From positions 124,001 to 188,000 of the forward strand of contig NZ_QKMF01000006.1 of NCBI RefSeq assembly GCF_003208435.1: a stretch of 64,000 bases of DNA, read 5' to 3'. The notes under the pieces were generated by a model. The model worked only from the letters and a program-made list of their open reading frames with translations, did not search any database and was not told the origin of the DNA. This DNA comes from Pelagimonas varians (GTDB lineage Bacteria; Pseudomonadota; Alphaproteobacteria; Rhodobacterales; Rhodobacteraceae). The position numbers and the translations under genes were made by a program. How positions within the stretch are numbered: position 1 is the first letter of the stretch; every line of letters begins with the position of its first letter. Shown in pieces: positions 26,715-36,003 of the stretch.

Positions 26715-27722
26715 TTAGAACTTCAACACAGGGCAGCTGTCATCCGACGAATAGTCGTGGACTTTCAGATCGCCTGCGATGATCTGTTCGCGCGCTGCGT
26801 CAACGGCTGCTTTCATCTCATCGGACACCAGTGGTGCGTTGTTTTCGTCCAGAGCATAACCAACACCTTCTTCGGCTAGGCCAAATACTTTGACTGTGCC
26901 GGTTTCAAGATCAGCGCCTGCTGTCATCGAATCAAATACGGCTACATCAACGCGCTTCAGCATCGATGTCAAAACCTGACCGGGGTGCATGTGGTTTTGG
27001 TTGCTGTCGACGCCAATAGACAAGATGTTTTCTTTGGCTGCGGTCTGCAAAACACCGATACCGGTGCCGCCTGCCGCTGCATAGATCACGTCCGCGCCCT
27101 GGCTGATTTGCGCGCGCGCCAGCTCAGAACCTTTTACAGGGTCGTTCCAAGCTGCTGGCGTGGTGCCGGTCATGTTGGATACAACCTTGGCGTCGGGGTT
27201 TGCTGCGACAACACCCTGTGCGTAGCCGCAAGCGAATTTGCGGATCAGCGGGATGTCCATGCCGCCGATAAATCCAACGGTGTTCGATTCGGATGCCATG
27301 CCGGCCATCATGCCAACAAGGTAGGATCCTTCATGCTCGGAGAACAGGATCGACACAACGTTGCTGTGCTTGTCAGGGTCAACCCAGCCGTCGATGGTCA
27401 CGAACTTGGTGTCGGGGTAGTCTGCGGCAACCGCGTCGATGGAACCAGCGATCGCAAAGCCAGTGGTTACAACTGGGTTAAAACCGGCTTCGGCGAAACG
27501 GCGCAGGGCCTGCTCGCGCTGCGCTTCGGACTGGATTTCGATGTCTTTGTACGTTCCGCCAGTTTCCTGTGCCCAACGCTCGGCGCCACCAAAGGCTGCT
27601 TCGTTAAAGGATTTGTCGAATTTGCCGCCAAGATCGTAGATCAGAGCCGGATCAGCCAAAGCTGCGCCTGCGGACAGCGCCAGTGCAGCGGCTGTGCCGA
27701 GAATTGTCTTCATGAAAGTCAT
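26715..27722 (-). CDS. BMP family ABC transporter substrate-binding protein
   Basis: A 335-residue periplasmic binding protein of the BmpA/PnrA family, which binds purine nucleosides in characterised cases. The signal peptide ends near ALAD (about residue 22) and shows no lipobox, so it is free in the periplasm. LGGKFDKSFNEAAFGGAERW is the family N-terminal pattern (GGKFDKSFNEAAF). I start at ATG 27722 with GGGAG 6 nt upstream. Being first in the unit and followed by a terminator fits the usual excess of binding protein over permease. Confidence 0.9.
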   Translation of the reverse strand: MTFMKTILGTAAALALSAGAALADPALIYDLGGKFDKSFNEAAFGGAERWAQETGGTYKDIEIQSEAQREQALRRFAEAGFNPVVTTGFAIAGSIDAVAADYPDTKFVTIDGWVDPDKHSNVVSILFSEHEGSYLVGMMAGMASESNTVGFIGGMDIPLIRKFACGYAQGVVAANPDAKVVSNMTGTTPAAWNDPVKGSELARAQISQGADVIYAAAGGTGIGVLQTAAKENILSIGVDSNQNHMHPGQVLTSMLKRVDVAVFDSMTAGADLETGTVKVFGLAEEGVGYALDENNAPLVSDEMKAAVDAAREQIIAGDLKVHDYSSDDSCPVLKF

Positions 27723-27847
27723 GTGTTGCTCCCAGGTGTGAACGACGGACAGAGTCGCCGTTTCGTTTATGATAGGCAATAAAGACGCAAGGCGCGTGCA
27801 AGGGTCAACCAGAATCTTTGTATCAAAGGGGTTTAGCCCGATTTCCG

Positions 27848-28258
27848 CTAGGTCAATGCCCGTCGCATAACCAATGCATCCTCGGCGGGTGCGTCCTTGC
27901 GGCTGTAGTAGGCCTTGCGGCGGCCAACCTCTTGGAAGTCAAAACCTTTGTAGAGTCCGATGGCCGCTAGATTGCCGGCAGCAACCTCAAGAAAAACCGT
28001 GTCGATGTCGCGGGTTGGCAATTGTACGCAAAGCTCCTTGAGCAAATCCGCGCCAATACGTTTGCGCCGATGTTCCGGCGCGACAGCAATCGTAAGAATC
28101 TCTGCTTCGGGGCAAAAGCAGCTGGCCATGACAAACCCGTTAGGGGCACAGATTGGCAAAACATCGCGTCTGTTTAGCAGGGATGTGACTTCTTTCAAGC
28201 TCCATGGTCGATCGGGAAAACAGCGCGCATATATCGCCGTCATTTCATCGGGTGTCAT
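27848..28258 (-). CDS. rimI: Ribosomal-protein-alanine N-acetyltransferase RimI
   Basis: A 136-residue GNAT enzyme that acetylates the N-terminal alanine of ribosomal protein S18. The acetyl-CoA loop is seen as VAPEHRRKRIGADLL, and the C-terminal half has FLEVAAGNLAAIGLYKGFDFQEVGRRKAYY in pieces (GNLAAIGLY; FDFQEVGRR). It overlaps tsaB by 4 nt, the usual rimI-tsaB pairing, which supports the RimI name over a general GNAT label. Confidence 0.88.
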   Translation of the reverse strand: MTPDEMTAIYARCFPDRPWSLKEVTSLLNRRDVLPICAPNGFVMASCFCPEAEILTIAVAPEHRRKRIGADLLKELCVQLPTRDIDTVFLEVAAGNLAAIGLYKGFDFQEVGRRKAYYSRKDAPAEDALVMRRALT

Positions 28259-28926
28259 TGCTGCGTTTCAGCCAAAATCACCGGCGCGGCATGGCGCGAT
28301 GGCGCGGCATCGGCAGGGCGTAGATACATGGGTGCAGGGGGCTGCAAATCAATGTCGTGCATACGCAGCATGGCTTGGCGTGCGATTGCTTCTTCAACAG
28401 AATATTGCGGGGCAACAACTGGCCCCCCTGTAAGGTCGGCGATCTGTTCCGCATGGCTGCCAAGCCCGGCGGCCTTGAGCGTCGGATCCGGTAGCGAAAG
28501 ACTGTCCAAATCGCACAAAACGGCTTTGGCTGCGGTGCCGTCATTCATGGTTTGCGCATAGAGTTTTGCGCGGGGCGCAGCGACGGTACACACCACTGGC
28601 GCGTCATATCCCAGCGCCAAGGCTTCGAAATGAGAGACGCCGACAATAGGGATACGCAGGGCAAGACCCAGCCCGCGCGCAGCTGCGACGGATATGCGAA
28701 TGCCGGTGAAATTGCCGGGGCCGATTCCAACCCCGATTGCAGACAGGTCCTGCCATGTTGCCCCGCCTGCGGTCAGGACTTCTTCGATAAGGGGCATGAT
28801 GCGTTCGGCTTGGCCGCGCGCCATGTCTTCGTTGGCAGAGGCGATAACCTCGGTTCCACGTAGCAATGCGGCGGCGCAATAGGCACCGGAGGTGTCAAAT
28901 CCAAGGGTCAAAGGCAGTTTTGTCAT
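28255..28926 (-). CDS. tsaB: tRNA threonylcarbamoyladenosine biosynthesis protein TsaB
   Basis: A 223-residue ASKHA-fold protein. It is the non-catalytic partner of TsaD in making the t6A37 modification of ANN-decoding tRNAs. FDTSGAYCAAALL at the start and IGVGIGPGNFTGIRIS at about 63-78 are the family motifs. Catalytic metal-binding residues of TsaD are absent, as expected. It is translated just before rimI and starts 6 nt after the GFA-type gene. Confidence 0.9.
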   Translation of the reverse strand: MTKLPLTLGFDTSGAYCAAALLRGTEVIASANEDMARGQAERIMPLIEEVLTAGGATWQDLSAIGVGIGPGNFTGIRISVAAARGLGLALRIPIVGVSHFEALALGYDAPVVCTVAAPRAKLYAQTMNDGTAAKAVLCDLDSLSLPDPTLKAAGLGSHAEQIADLTGGPVVAPQYSVEEAIARQAMLRMHDIDLQPPAPMYLRPADAAPSRHAAPVILAETQQ

Positions 28927-28931
28927 GGCCT

Positions 28932-29387
28932 CTATGTGCCGTCGACAGGCTCTGATGACAAGAGCCGCGCACGCCCTGATGCGGCTGATGTCGGCAATTC
29001 ATCGTTAATATGCAGCCACGAAAGGCGCGCATCGGTGTGGCAATGCGATTGCGATGGATACAGCGCTGCCTGATCCAGTACGCCGACGGGCAGATAGATT
29101 TGGTCAGGTAGATAATCAAAACGTGCCGCCATTGGCGATCCGCAGTCGGGGCAATTGACCCGTTCAACGCCTTTGACATGACTGCGCCACTCGACGGTGT
29201 GCGAAAACTGGATGCTTTGATGCTGGATAGCTGCAAACGCTGGTAGCGGGGCCCCTGTCCAACGGCGACAATCGATACAATGACAATAGGCCACCGTCAA
29301 AGGTGGCCCATCGGCAGTAAAACTGGTTTGCCCGCAGTAGCAGCGGCCACTGAGCCGTGCTGATTGACCTTTGAGGTCAGACGGCAA
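28932..29387 (-). CDS. GFA (CENP-V) family zinc protein
   Basis: A 151-residue single-domain protein with the cysteine pattern of the glutathione-dependent formaldehyde-activating family: CYCGQ near residue 16, YCHCIDCRR near 34-42 and CPDCGS near 79. These bind two zinc ions. Most members do not act on formaldehyde and their role is unknown. It overlaps the NifU-like gene by 11 nt and abuts tsaB, so it is co-translated in a mixed housekeeping unit. Confidence 0.85.
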   Translation of the reverse strand: MPSDLKGQSARLSGRCYCGQTSFTADGPPLTVAYCHCIDCRRWTGAPLPAFAAIQHQSIQFSHTVEWRSHVKGVERVNCPDCGSPMAARFDYLPDQIYLPVGVLDQAALYPSQSHCHTDARLSWLHINDELPTSAASGRARLLSSEPVDGT

Positions 29388-29940
29388 CAGGGCGCACTTC
29401 TGTCACTTCGGGAATGTAGTGACGCAGCAGATTTTCAATGCCCATTTTCAGCGTCAAAGTCGAGGAGGGGCAGCCTGCGCAGGCCCCTTGCATGTGCAGG
29501 TAAACAACCCCGCGGTCAAAGCCGTGGAACGTGATGTCGCCACCATCTTGGGCCACGGCCGGACGTACGCGACTGTCCAGTAGCTCTTTGATTTGAATGA
29601 CTATTTCACCGTCTTCGCCATCGTGGTCCGCATGGCCACCAGCCTGCACCGCGCCGTCGGAGATGACAGGTTGACCGCTTTGGAAGTGTTCCATGATTGC
29701 GCCAAGGATCGCGGGTTTTAGGTGGTCCCAATCGACGGCTTCTTCTTTGGTGACTGTTACAAAGTCATTGCCGAAGAAAACGCCAGTCACGCCGGAAACC
29801 GAAAACAGGCGCTGGGCCAATGGGGATGATCCCGCAGCGTCAGAACTTGGGAAATCCGCCGTGCCCATTTCAAGCACAGTCAGGCCCGGAAGAAACTTCA
29901 ACGTGGCAGGGTTCGGAGTGGATTCGGTCTGAATGAACAT
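29377..29940 (-). CDS. NifU-like iron-sulfur scaffold protein (Nfu type)
   Basis: A 187-residue protein with the Nfu N-terminal domain (MFIQTESTPNPATLKFLPG) and a C-terminal NifU domain containing the cluster-binding GACAGCPSS. Such proteins carry [4Fe-4S] clusters to target enzymes, and the mitochondrial Nfu1 counterpart has the same architecture. It starts the leftward unit nfu - GFA - tsaB - rimI, judged from overlaps and short gaps. Confidence 0.92.
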   Translation of the reverse strand: MFIQTESTPNPATLKFLPGLTVLEMGTADFPSSDAAGSSPLAQRLFSVSGVTGVFFGNDFVTVTKEEAVDWDHLKPAILGAIMEHFQSGQPVISDGAVQAGGHADHDGEDGEIVIQIKELLDSRVRPAVAQDGGDITFHGFDRGVVYLHMQGACAGCPSSTLTLKMGIENLLRHYIPEVTEVRPVAV

Positions 29941-30012
29941 CGCAGATGCGCCTTTTCTGGTCTTTGCGAAATATGGGCGCAGCCAGCCCGAAGGTCAAGG
30001 TTTAGAGTGGTT

Positions 30013-30531
30013 CTAAACCGGATGGCTGGCAGAAAGGCTCTTTAACCGAGCCCTGATGTATTTTGCTGCGGATCTGTAATGGGATGGGCCAGCAGCTTCG
30101 GCCCAGCGTCCGGGCGTCCAGTGATTGTTACCGCCTTGCATGGGCGCACCGTAAAGGTCGGCTTCACTGCCGCCGTCGACAAAATCCAGCAAAAGCGCAT
30201 GGTTGCTGCGCAGCATGGCGCGCGCCGGCTCCCAGTCCAAATCTACTTGGGCTGCTCGAAGGTCGGCGTTAAAGCGTTTCAATTCGTTCCACTTGTATCC
30301 CCGAGCCGGCAGCGCGACGTCTTTGCCCAGTTGTCCATCACGATACCAGCCTAGAAATAGCGAAATCCAATACGCACGGTGGCCGACAATGTCCTTGATG
30401 CTTGCCCCGCCAGAATCCGAATCTGGAACGAGCCGGGCGGACGGGGGCACCTTGTCGAGCACGGTTTCGAGCTTGGTAAATTCCGCCACGCATATGGCGT
30501 GCAAGTCGGTCTTAGATGTGGCCGCAGGCAT
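30013..30531 (-). CDS. ClbS/DfsB family four-helix-bundle protein
   Basis: A 172-residue soluble helical protein of the DinB-related ClbS/DfsB group (formerly DUF1706). Marks are SIKDIVGHRAYWISLFLGWY and LPARGYKWNELKRFN, with later HW and HYRSAAKYIR positions. In E. coli, ClbS hydrolyses colibactin; most homologues have no known substrate. There is no toxin cluster nearby, so function here is unknown. Confidence 0.75.
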   Translation of the reverse strand: MPAATSKTDLHAICVAEFTKLETVLDKVPPSARLVPDSDSGGASIKDIVGHRAYWISLFLGWYRDGQLGKDVALPARGYKWNELKRFNADLRAAQVDLDWEPARAMLRSNHALLLDFVDGGSEADLYGAPMQGGNNHWTPGRWAEAAGPSHYRSAAKYIRARLKSLSASHPV

Positions 30532-30610
30532 TAGACGTGTTCCTTTTTGCCCAGCATATCAGGATGCGGAAGGAAGACTTTGATCTGTGTCTGTTGGCCG
30601 TGAAACGCGT

Positions 30611-31066
30611 TTAGGTGACCGCTTCAAGCCGCTCTTTGGACATATTCCCCGGAACAACCGTGATGGGAATCGGCAGGCCCGCACTGTTGCGCATCAGCTG
30701 AGAGATAATAGGGCCGGGGCCCTTTTTGTCATCAGCGGCCCCCAAAACCAAAAGGCCGACGTCAGAGTCGGACTGGACATGGGCAATGATTTCCGGGACA
30801 GCTTCGCCTTCGCGAATGACCAATTCTGGATCGACGTTTTGTTTGTCGCGCATCCATTTGGCAAATACTTCAAAATGGGCGTGGATGCGTTCACGGGCCT
30901 CTTCGCGCATAACCGCGCCAACGCCAATCCAGTGGTTGAATTCGTCAGGTGGAATCACCGACAAAATCGCCACACCGCCGCCGGACTTTGAGGCCCGCAT
31001 CGCCGCAAAACGCATGGCGTTCAGGCATTCACGGCTGTCATCCAGGACAACAAGAAACTTGCGCAT
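30611..31066 (-). CDS. Universal stress protein (UspA family)
   Basis: A single Usp domain of 151 residues. The N-terminal strand FLVVLDDSRE and the C-terminal ATP-binding-type motif (GAADDKKGPGPIISQLMRN) are visible, although the latter departs from the usual G-2X-G-9X-G-S/T spacing, so nucleotide binding is uncertain. It is a monocistronic gene. Its exact stress role cannot be read from sequence. Confidence 0.85.
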   Translation of the reverse strand: MRKFLVVLDDSRECLNAMRFAAMRASKSGGGVAILSVIPPDEFNHWIGVGAVMREEARERIHAHFEVFAKWMRDKQNVDPELVIREGEAVPEIIAHVQSDSDVGLLVLGAADDKKGPGPIISQLMRNSAGLPIPITVVPGNMSKERLEAVT

Positions 31067-31144
31067 TGTACACTCCCTATCGCGGCGATCATGCCTGTGC
31101 AGCGGGCAGCTGGCAAGCGCCCGCCGCTAGATTGCTTATCAGGT

Positions 31145-32008
31145 CTATTTTTCTGACGCAGCCCAGTCCCAATACATTTCCCGTACACGGCGGCTGATCG
31201 GACCGACCTGATAATTGTCGTCTTCGATTCCGGTTACGGCGGTGACCTTGCTCATGTTGCCAGACAAAAACACCTCGTCTGCGCCCTTGAAATCGTCAAA
31301 GGACAAGACCGTTTCGTTCACCTTGATGCCGTCTGCCCGCAGGTTCACAATGTGGCGGGCCCGAGTAATGCCTGCCAAAAAGGTCCCGTTGGGGATGGGG
31401 GTAAAGACTTCGCCATCTTTGACCATAAAGACATTTGCCGTCGCGGATTCGGCGACATTGCCCATAGCGTCGGCGGCCAAAGCATTGTTGAATCCGCGGG
31501 CGCGGACTTCGGCCAACATGCGGGCATTATTGGGGTAAAGGCACCCTGCCTTGGCATTCACCACAGCGCTTTCCATCACGGGGCGGCGAAAACGGGTGTA
31601 GCCCAATGTGATACTGGCCGTGTCAGGGGCCATTGGGATTTCCTCAAGGCAGATGGCGAATCCGGTTTCATCAGGGGATGGCACAATTGCGGTGGGGTCA
31701 CCGTGAATGCCCCAATACATCGGCCGGATGTAGACTGCCGCGCCGGGCGCGAATGCGGTTAAACCTTCGCGAACGATCTGCACCATGTCCGACGTCGCCA
31801 CTGTGGGTTTCAACATGAGCGCTTCGGCTGACCGGTTGACCCGCGCGCAATGCGGTTCCAAGTCCGGGGTCAGCCCGTTGACCATGCGTGCTCCGTCAAA
31901 CACGGTCGTGCCCAGCCAGCTACCGTGATCTGCGGCGCGCATAATCATGGCATCGCCATCCTGCCATGCGCCGTTAAAGTAAGTGCGGATATGTTTGCCG
32001 ATTGCCAT
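31145..32008 (-). CDS. ilvE: Branched-chain amino acid aminotransferase (class IV PLP enzyme)
   Basis: Transfers the amino group in the last step of isoleucine, leucine and valine synthesis. It has 287 residues with the fold-type IV pattern: HGSWLGTTVFDGAR near the N terminus, the PLP lysine in VNAKAGCLYPNNARM, and GNVAESATANVFMV later. I start at ATG 32008; a longer frame begins 39 nt earlier without a ribosome-binding site. Some class IV relatives act on D-amino acids or aminodeoxychorismate, so ilvE is likely but not certain. It is divergent from the formate dehydrogenase gene. Confidence 0.8.
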   Translation of the reverse strand: MAIGKHIRTYFNGAWQDGDAMIMRAADHGSWLGTTVFDGARMVNGLTPDLEPHCARVNRSAEALMLKPTVATSDMVQIVREGLTAFAPGAAVYIRPMYWGIHGDPTAIVPSPDETGFAICLEEIPMAPDTASITLGYTRFRRPVMESAVVNAKAGCLYPNNARMLAEVRARGFNNALAADAMGNVAESATANVFMVKDGEVFTPIPNGTFLAGITRARHIVNLRADGIKVNETVLSFDDFKGADEVFLSGNMSKVTAVTGIEDDNYQVGPISRRVREMYWDWAASEK

Positions 32009-32217
32009 TTGGGGTCCTCTTGTTTGAGGGCAAGCTAGGCGCGGCATGCGCGAAGGTCCAGAGGTCTCGGAACACGAACGCCGCGGAGGCTTTGGGTGGC
32101 GCCCGGTGCCGATCGGAAACCGTTTCGGCGCAAATCGCTGTGAAGGTGTCGGGATTGGCTCACGCAGAGGGGGGGTGTCATGGTCTAGACTGCGCCCAAG
32201 CCCAAAGGAAAACGCGC

Positions 32218-34992
32218 ATGTCCGATAAGATTAAATTCACCCTCGATGGCACCGAAGTTGAGGCGCAGCAGGGAATGACCATTTGGGAAGTGGCCAATGG
32301 CCGGGGCCTGAAAATCCCGCATCTGTGCCACAAACCTGCACCGGGGTATCGCCCGGATGGCAATTGCCGCGCCTGTATGGTCGAGATCGAGGGCGAACGC
32401 ACCTTGGCGGCATCTTGTATTCGCGAACCGCGCCAAGGCATGGTGGTGACCACCAACAACGCCCGCGCAACCAATGCCCGTAAAATGGTCGTTGAGCTGT
32501 TGTTGGCGGACCAGCCCGAGCGCGACGTGGCCCATGATAAATCCAGCCATCTTTGGGATATGGCAGAGGCGACCGGCCTGTCCGATAGCCGTTTCCCGAC
32601 CATCGAACCGGAGCGGATTCCGCTGTTGGACGACACTCATGTGGCGATGCGGGTCAACTTGGACGCCTGTATCCAATGCGGTTTATGTGTGCGGGCCTGC
32701 CGCGAAGTGCAGGTCAATGATGTGATCGGCATGGCCGGGCGCGGCCATGATGCCTATCCTACATTTGATATGGCGGACCCGATGGGCGCATCATCTTGCG
32801 TTGCGTGCGGCGAATGCGTTCAAGCCTGTCCAACTGGTGCGCTGATGCCTGCGACGGTGGTTGATGCGGCTGAAGTGGGCGACAGCAAAGATTTCGATTC
32901 CGAAACCGAAAGCGTTTGCCCGTTTTGCGGCGTGGGCTGCAAAGTTTCGCTCAAGGTCAAAGACGGCAAAGTCAAATATGTCGAAGGTATCAACGGCCCC
33001 GCGAACGAAGGACGGCTTTGTGTCAAAGGACGCTTTGGTTTTGACTATATTCATCATCCGCACCGGCTGACGAAGCCGTTGATCCGCCGCGCTGATGCGC
33101 CGGCCAAGGGGCTGAATGTCGATCCCGGCAACCTTTCGACTCATTTTCGCGAAGCCACTTGGGATGAAGCGCTGGACGTAGCGGCCAACGGTCTGACCGG
33201 TTTGCGTGATGCCCACGGTGGCCGTGCGGTTGCAGGCTTTGGCAGTGCGAAATGCACCAATGAAGAGGCGTATCTGTTCCAAAAGTTTATCCGGCAGGGC
33301 TTCAAGCACAACAACGTCGATCACTGCACACGGCTTTGCCATGCGTCGTCGGTATCGGCCCTGATTGAAAACGTCGGCTCCGGCGCGGTCACCGCCACCT
33401 TCAACGAGATTGAAAATGCCGATGTGGCGATCATCATCGGGGCAAACCCGATTGAGAACCACCCCGTTGCGGCAACCTATTTCAAACAATTCACCAAACG
33501 TGGTGGCAAGCTGATCGTCATGGATCCGCGCGGCGTCGGAATGCGGCGCTTTGCAGATGAAATGCTGCAATTCCGCCCTGGTGCAGATGTTTCGATGTTG
33601 AACGCCATTATGCATGTGATTGTCGAAGAAGAATTATACGACAGCGCTTATATCGAAAAGTTCACCGAGAACTGGGAGGCGGAAAAGGCCCATCTGGCGG
33701 ATTTCAGCCCCGAAGCGATGTCCGGCATTTGCGGCATTGATCCCGAACAAATCCGCCGTGTGGCGCGGATCTATGCCGGGGCCGAAGCCGGTTTGATTTT
33801 CTGGGGGATGGGGGTGTCGCAACACATCCATGGAACAGACAATTCGCGTTGCCTGATCTCGCTTGCTTTGATGACTGGGAATGTGGGCAAACCCGGTGCT
33901 GGGCTGCATCCTCTGCGCGGACAAAACAATGTACAAGGGGCATCAGACGCTGGTTTGATTCCGATGTTCTTGCCCGACTATCAATCGGTTATGGATGACG
34001 GTATCCGCAAGGCCTTTACCGATGTTTGGGACAGCGATGATTTCAGCAATGAAAAAGGTCTGACAGTCACCGAGATCGTGGACGAAGTGTATGCGGGCAA
34101 TATCAAGGGGATGTATATTCAGGGTGAAAATCCGGCTATGTCTGACCCGGATGTTGAACATGCCCGTGATGCCTTTGCCAAACTTGAAATGATGGTCGTG
34201 CAGGACATTTTCCTGACGGAAACGGCGAATTATGCGGATGTAATTTTGCCTGCTTCTGCCCTGTATGAGAAAAACGGGACGGTTTCGAACACCAACCGGC
34301 AGGTGCAGCGGGTTCGTCCAGCGGTGCCGCCCCCCGGTGAGGCCCGCGAAGATTGGGCTGTGACGGTCGAACTGGCGCAGCGCTGCGGGTTGCCGTGGGT
34401 CTATTCGGATGTCAGTGAAGTTTTTGCGGAAATGAAGCTGAACATGAAGTCGTTGAACAACATTACGTGGGACCGGTTGAAGACCGAAACGATCACCTAT
34501 CCGTCGTTGCATGAAACAGACCCCGGTCAGGCGATTGTGTTTGGAGATGGTTTCCCGAGGCCCGACGGGCGCGCGCGGTTTACCCCTGCGTCGGTGATTG
34601 CACCGGACGAAGCCCCCGATACAGAGTATCCGATGATCATGACCACTGGCCGGCAGTTGGAGCATTGGCACACCGGGTCTATGACACGGCGATCAAAAGT
34701 TCTGGATGCGGTCGAGCCTGAGGCAAATTGTTCGCTGCACCCCAAGACGTTGCGTGCACTTGGCGTTGAACCCGGCGGGATGATCCGCCTGACAACGCGG
34801 CGCGGATCGATTGAGATTATGGCGCGGGCGGATCGGGCGATTGCTGAAGACATGGTGTTTGTGCCCTTTGCCTATGTCGAAGCGGCTGCCAATGTGTTGA
34901 CCAATCCTGCGATCGACCCCTACGGCAAGATTCCGGAGTTCAAGTTTTCAGCGGTGCGGGTTGAAGCGGTAGAAGAGATGGCTGCGCAATAA
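32218..34992 (+). CDS. NAD-type formate dehydrogenase alpha subunit (molybdenum/tungsten)
   Basis: A 924-residue cytoplasmic iron-sulfur molybdoenzyme that oxidises formate to CO2. Domains in order: a [2Fe-2S] ferredoxin (Cys37, 50, 53, 67), a NuoG-like His/Cys cluster, two [4Fe-4S] motifs (CIQCGLCVRAC; CVACGECVQACP), a further CPFCGVGC cluster, the bis-MGD catalytic domain with the metal-ligand region NVDHCTRLCHASS (Cys, not Sec), and a C-terminal MGD-binding barrel. I start at ATG 32218 (AAAGGA upstream), not in the long upstream frame that crosses the ilvE promoter. No beta or gamma subunit genes are adjacent. Confidence 0.9.
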   Translation: MSDKIKFTLDGTEVEAQQGMTIWEVANGRGLKIPHLCHKPAPGYRPDGNCRACMVEIEGERTLAASCIREPRQGMVVTTNNARATNARKMVVELLLADQPERDVAHDKSSHLWDMAEATGLSDSRFPTIEPERIPLLDDTHVAMRVNLDACIQCGLCVRACREVQVNDVIGMAGRGHDAYPTFDMADPMGASSCVACGECVQACPTGALMPATVVDAAEVGDSKDFDSETESVCPFCGVGCKVSLKVKDGKVKYVEGINGPANEGRLCVKGRFGFDYIHHPHRLTKPLIRRADAPAKGLNVDPGNLSTHFREATWDEALDVAANGLTGLRDAHGGRAVAGFGSAKCTNEEAYLFQKFIRQGFKHNNVDHCTRLCHASSVSALIENVGSGAVTATFNEIENADVAIIIGANPIENHPVAATYFKQFTKRGGKLIVMDPRGVGMRRFADEMLQFRPGADVSMLNAIMHVIVEEELYDSAYIEKFTENWEAEKAHLADFSPEAMSGICGIDPEQIRRVARIYAGAEAGLIFWGMGVSQHIHGTDNSRCLISLALMTGNVGKPGAGLHPLRGQNNVQGASDAGLIPMFLPDYQSVMDDGIRKAFTDVWDSDDFSNEKGLTVTEIVDEVYAGNIKGMYIQGENPAMSDPDVEHARDAFAKLEMMVVQDIFLTETANYADVILPASALYEKNGTVSNTNRQVQRVRPAVPPPGEAREDWAVTVELAQRCGLPWVYSDVSEVFAEMKLNMKSLNNITWDRLKTETITYPSLHETDPGQAIVFGDGFPRPDGRARFTPASVIAPDEAPDTEYPMIMTTGRQLEHWHTGSMTRRSKVLDAVEPEANCSLHPKTLRALGVEPGGMIRLTTRRGSIEIMARADRAIAEDMVFVPFAYVEAAANVLTNPAIDPYGKIPEFKFSAVRVEAVEEMAAQ

Positions 34993-34993
34993 C

Positions 34994-35040
34994 GGGGACG
35001 CTCGTGCCTTTGGCACATCGCCCCACCCGCCATCCCGCAG
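34994..35040 (+). repeat. Dispersed intergenic repeat, copy B
   Basis: Starts 1-2 nt after the formate dehydrogenase stop. The hairpin arms are GTGCC and GGCAC (loop TTT), followed by TCGCCCCACCCGCCATCCCG. It matches copies A, C and D in both the hairpin position and the tail. Confidence 0.75.
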
Positions 35041-35112
35041 CGATTTAGATATTCGGATTTTTGGGCTATACTGGTGTCATTTCAATGATGCGGTATAGCT
35101 CAGGAGGTTATT

Positions 35113-35301
35113 ATGGACCCGGTATCGATCGGTTTTTATGCAAGTGTTTGCGGTTTGCTTGGCCTTGTAGGGCCCAAGCTTGGCACAGCCCCCATCCGGC
35201 TCGGAATTGGGGCCGGAGTTGGGGTCCTAGCTGTGGCATTGCTTCCGCATTTAAAAGTGATGCTGGGCGTCGCGGAAAGTTACAGCGCTGTGTCGCCTTA
35301 G
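35113..35301 (+). CDS. 62-residue membrane protein, unknown function
   Basis: Two hydrophobic segments (about residues 6-21 and 30-46) joined by a short loop, with a polar C terminus. A strong ribosome-binding site (AGGAGG, 5-nt spacer) precedes the ATG, which is the main reason to accept it. It ends 3 nt before the stop of the convergent response-regulator gene. No family is recognised. Confidence 0.65.
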   Translation: MDPVSIGFYASVCGLLGLVGPKLGTAPIRLGIGAGVGVLAVALLPHLKVMLGVAESYSAVSP

Positions 35302-35304
35302 GGG

Positions 35305-36003
35305 TCAGCCCCAGTCGACATCACCCAGAAAAATGTAGCCCGCACCGTAGATCGTTTTGATCAGGCGCGGGTTTTTCGGGTCTTCGCGCAATTTGGTGCG
35401 CAGCCGCGAGATACGCACATCCATCGCCCGATCAAAGCTTTCGCCTGCGGCTCCGCCAAGGGTTTCTTGCATATGGGCACGGGAAATCAGGCGTTTCGGG
35501 CTTTCGAGGAACAGGCGTAGCACTTCACCTTCGGCGTGGCTGAAGGGGGTTTCTTCGCCGGCTGAATCGACCAGCGTATAGCGGTCAAAATGTGCGGTCC
35601 AACCGTTGAAACGGGCTGTATCGCCTTGGGCGGCCGCGGCCTTGGGGCCGCGCAAGCGTGCGCGAACGCGGGCAACGACTTCGGCGGGGTCAAAGGGTTT
35701 GATGATATAATCATCGGCCCCCAGTTCCAGACCGGTGATTTTGTCCTGGACCTGCGCGCGTCCGGAAATGATGATGATGGTTGCGCCTTGTTCAAGGGCC
35801 AGCCGGTGAACAACTGTCAGGCCATCACGGTCGGGTAGGCCAAGATCGACTAGGCAGACGTCCGGCGTCGTGCGGCGCAGTGCGGCCTCAAATTCAGTGG
35901 CGCGGGCAAAAGTCAGCGTGCGAAATCCGGCTTCGGTCAAGGCTTCTGACAGCATATCGCGGATGGCGGGTTCATCATCTAGAATGGTGACGAGAGCGCT
36001 CAT
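35305..36003 (-). CDS. OmpR-family DNA-binding response regulator
   Basis: A 232-residue transcription factor. The receiver domain (about 1-120) has the phospho-acceptor Asp53 in CLVDLGLPDRDG and the lysine in YIIKPFDP. The winged-helix output domain follows (HAEGEVLRLFLESPKRLISR; DVRISRLRTKLREDP in pieces). It overlaps the stop of the hybrid kinase by 4 nt, so the pair forms one translational unit. A direct repeat at 38072-38091, in the promoter region of the divergent acyl-CoA synthetase, has the geometry of an OmpR-family operator. Confidence 0.92.
   Translation of the reverse strand: MSALVTILDDEPAIRDMLSEALTEAGFRTLTFARATEFEAALRRTTPDVCLVDLGLPDRDGLTVVHRLALEQGATIIIISGRAQVQDKITGLELGADDYIIKPFDPAEVVARVRARLRGPKAAAAQGDTARFNGWTAHFDRYTLVDSAGEETPFSHAEGEVLRLFLESPKRLISRAHMQETLGGAAGESFDRAMDVRISRLRTKLREDPKNPRLIKTIYGAGYIFLGDVDWG

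Noticed and set aside
32002-32217. Upstream extension of the formate dehydrogenase frame by 72 codons
   Set aside because: The extension runs over the ilvE start and its promoter. The family's N terminus (a ferredoxin fold) begins at the ATG at 32218, which has AAAGGA before it.
33301-33380. Possible selenocysteine site in the formate dehydrogenase
   Set aside because: The metal-ligand position is encoded by an ordinary Cys codon, and no in-frame TGA occurs.
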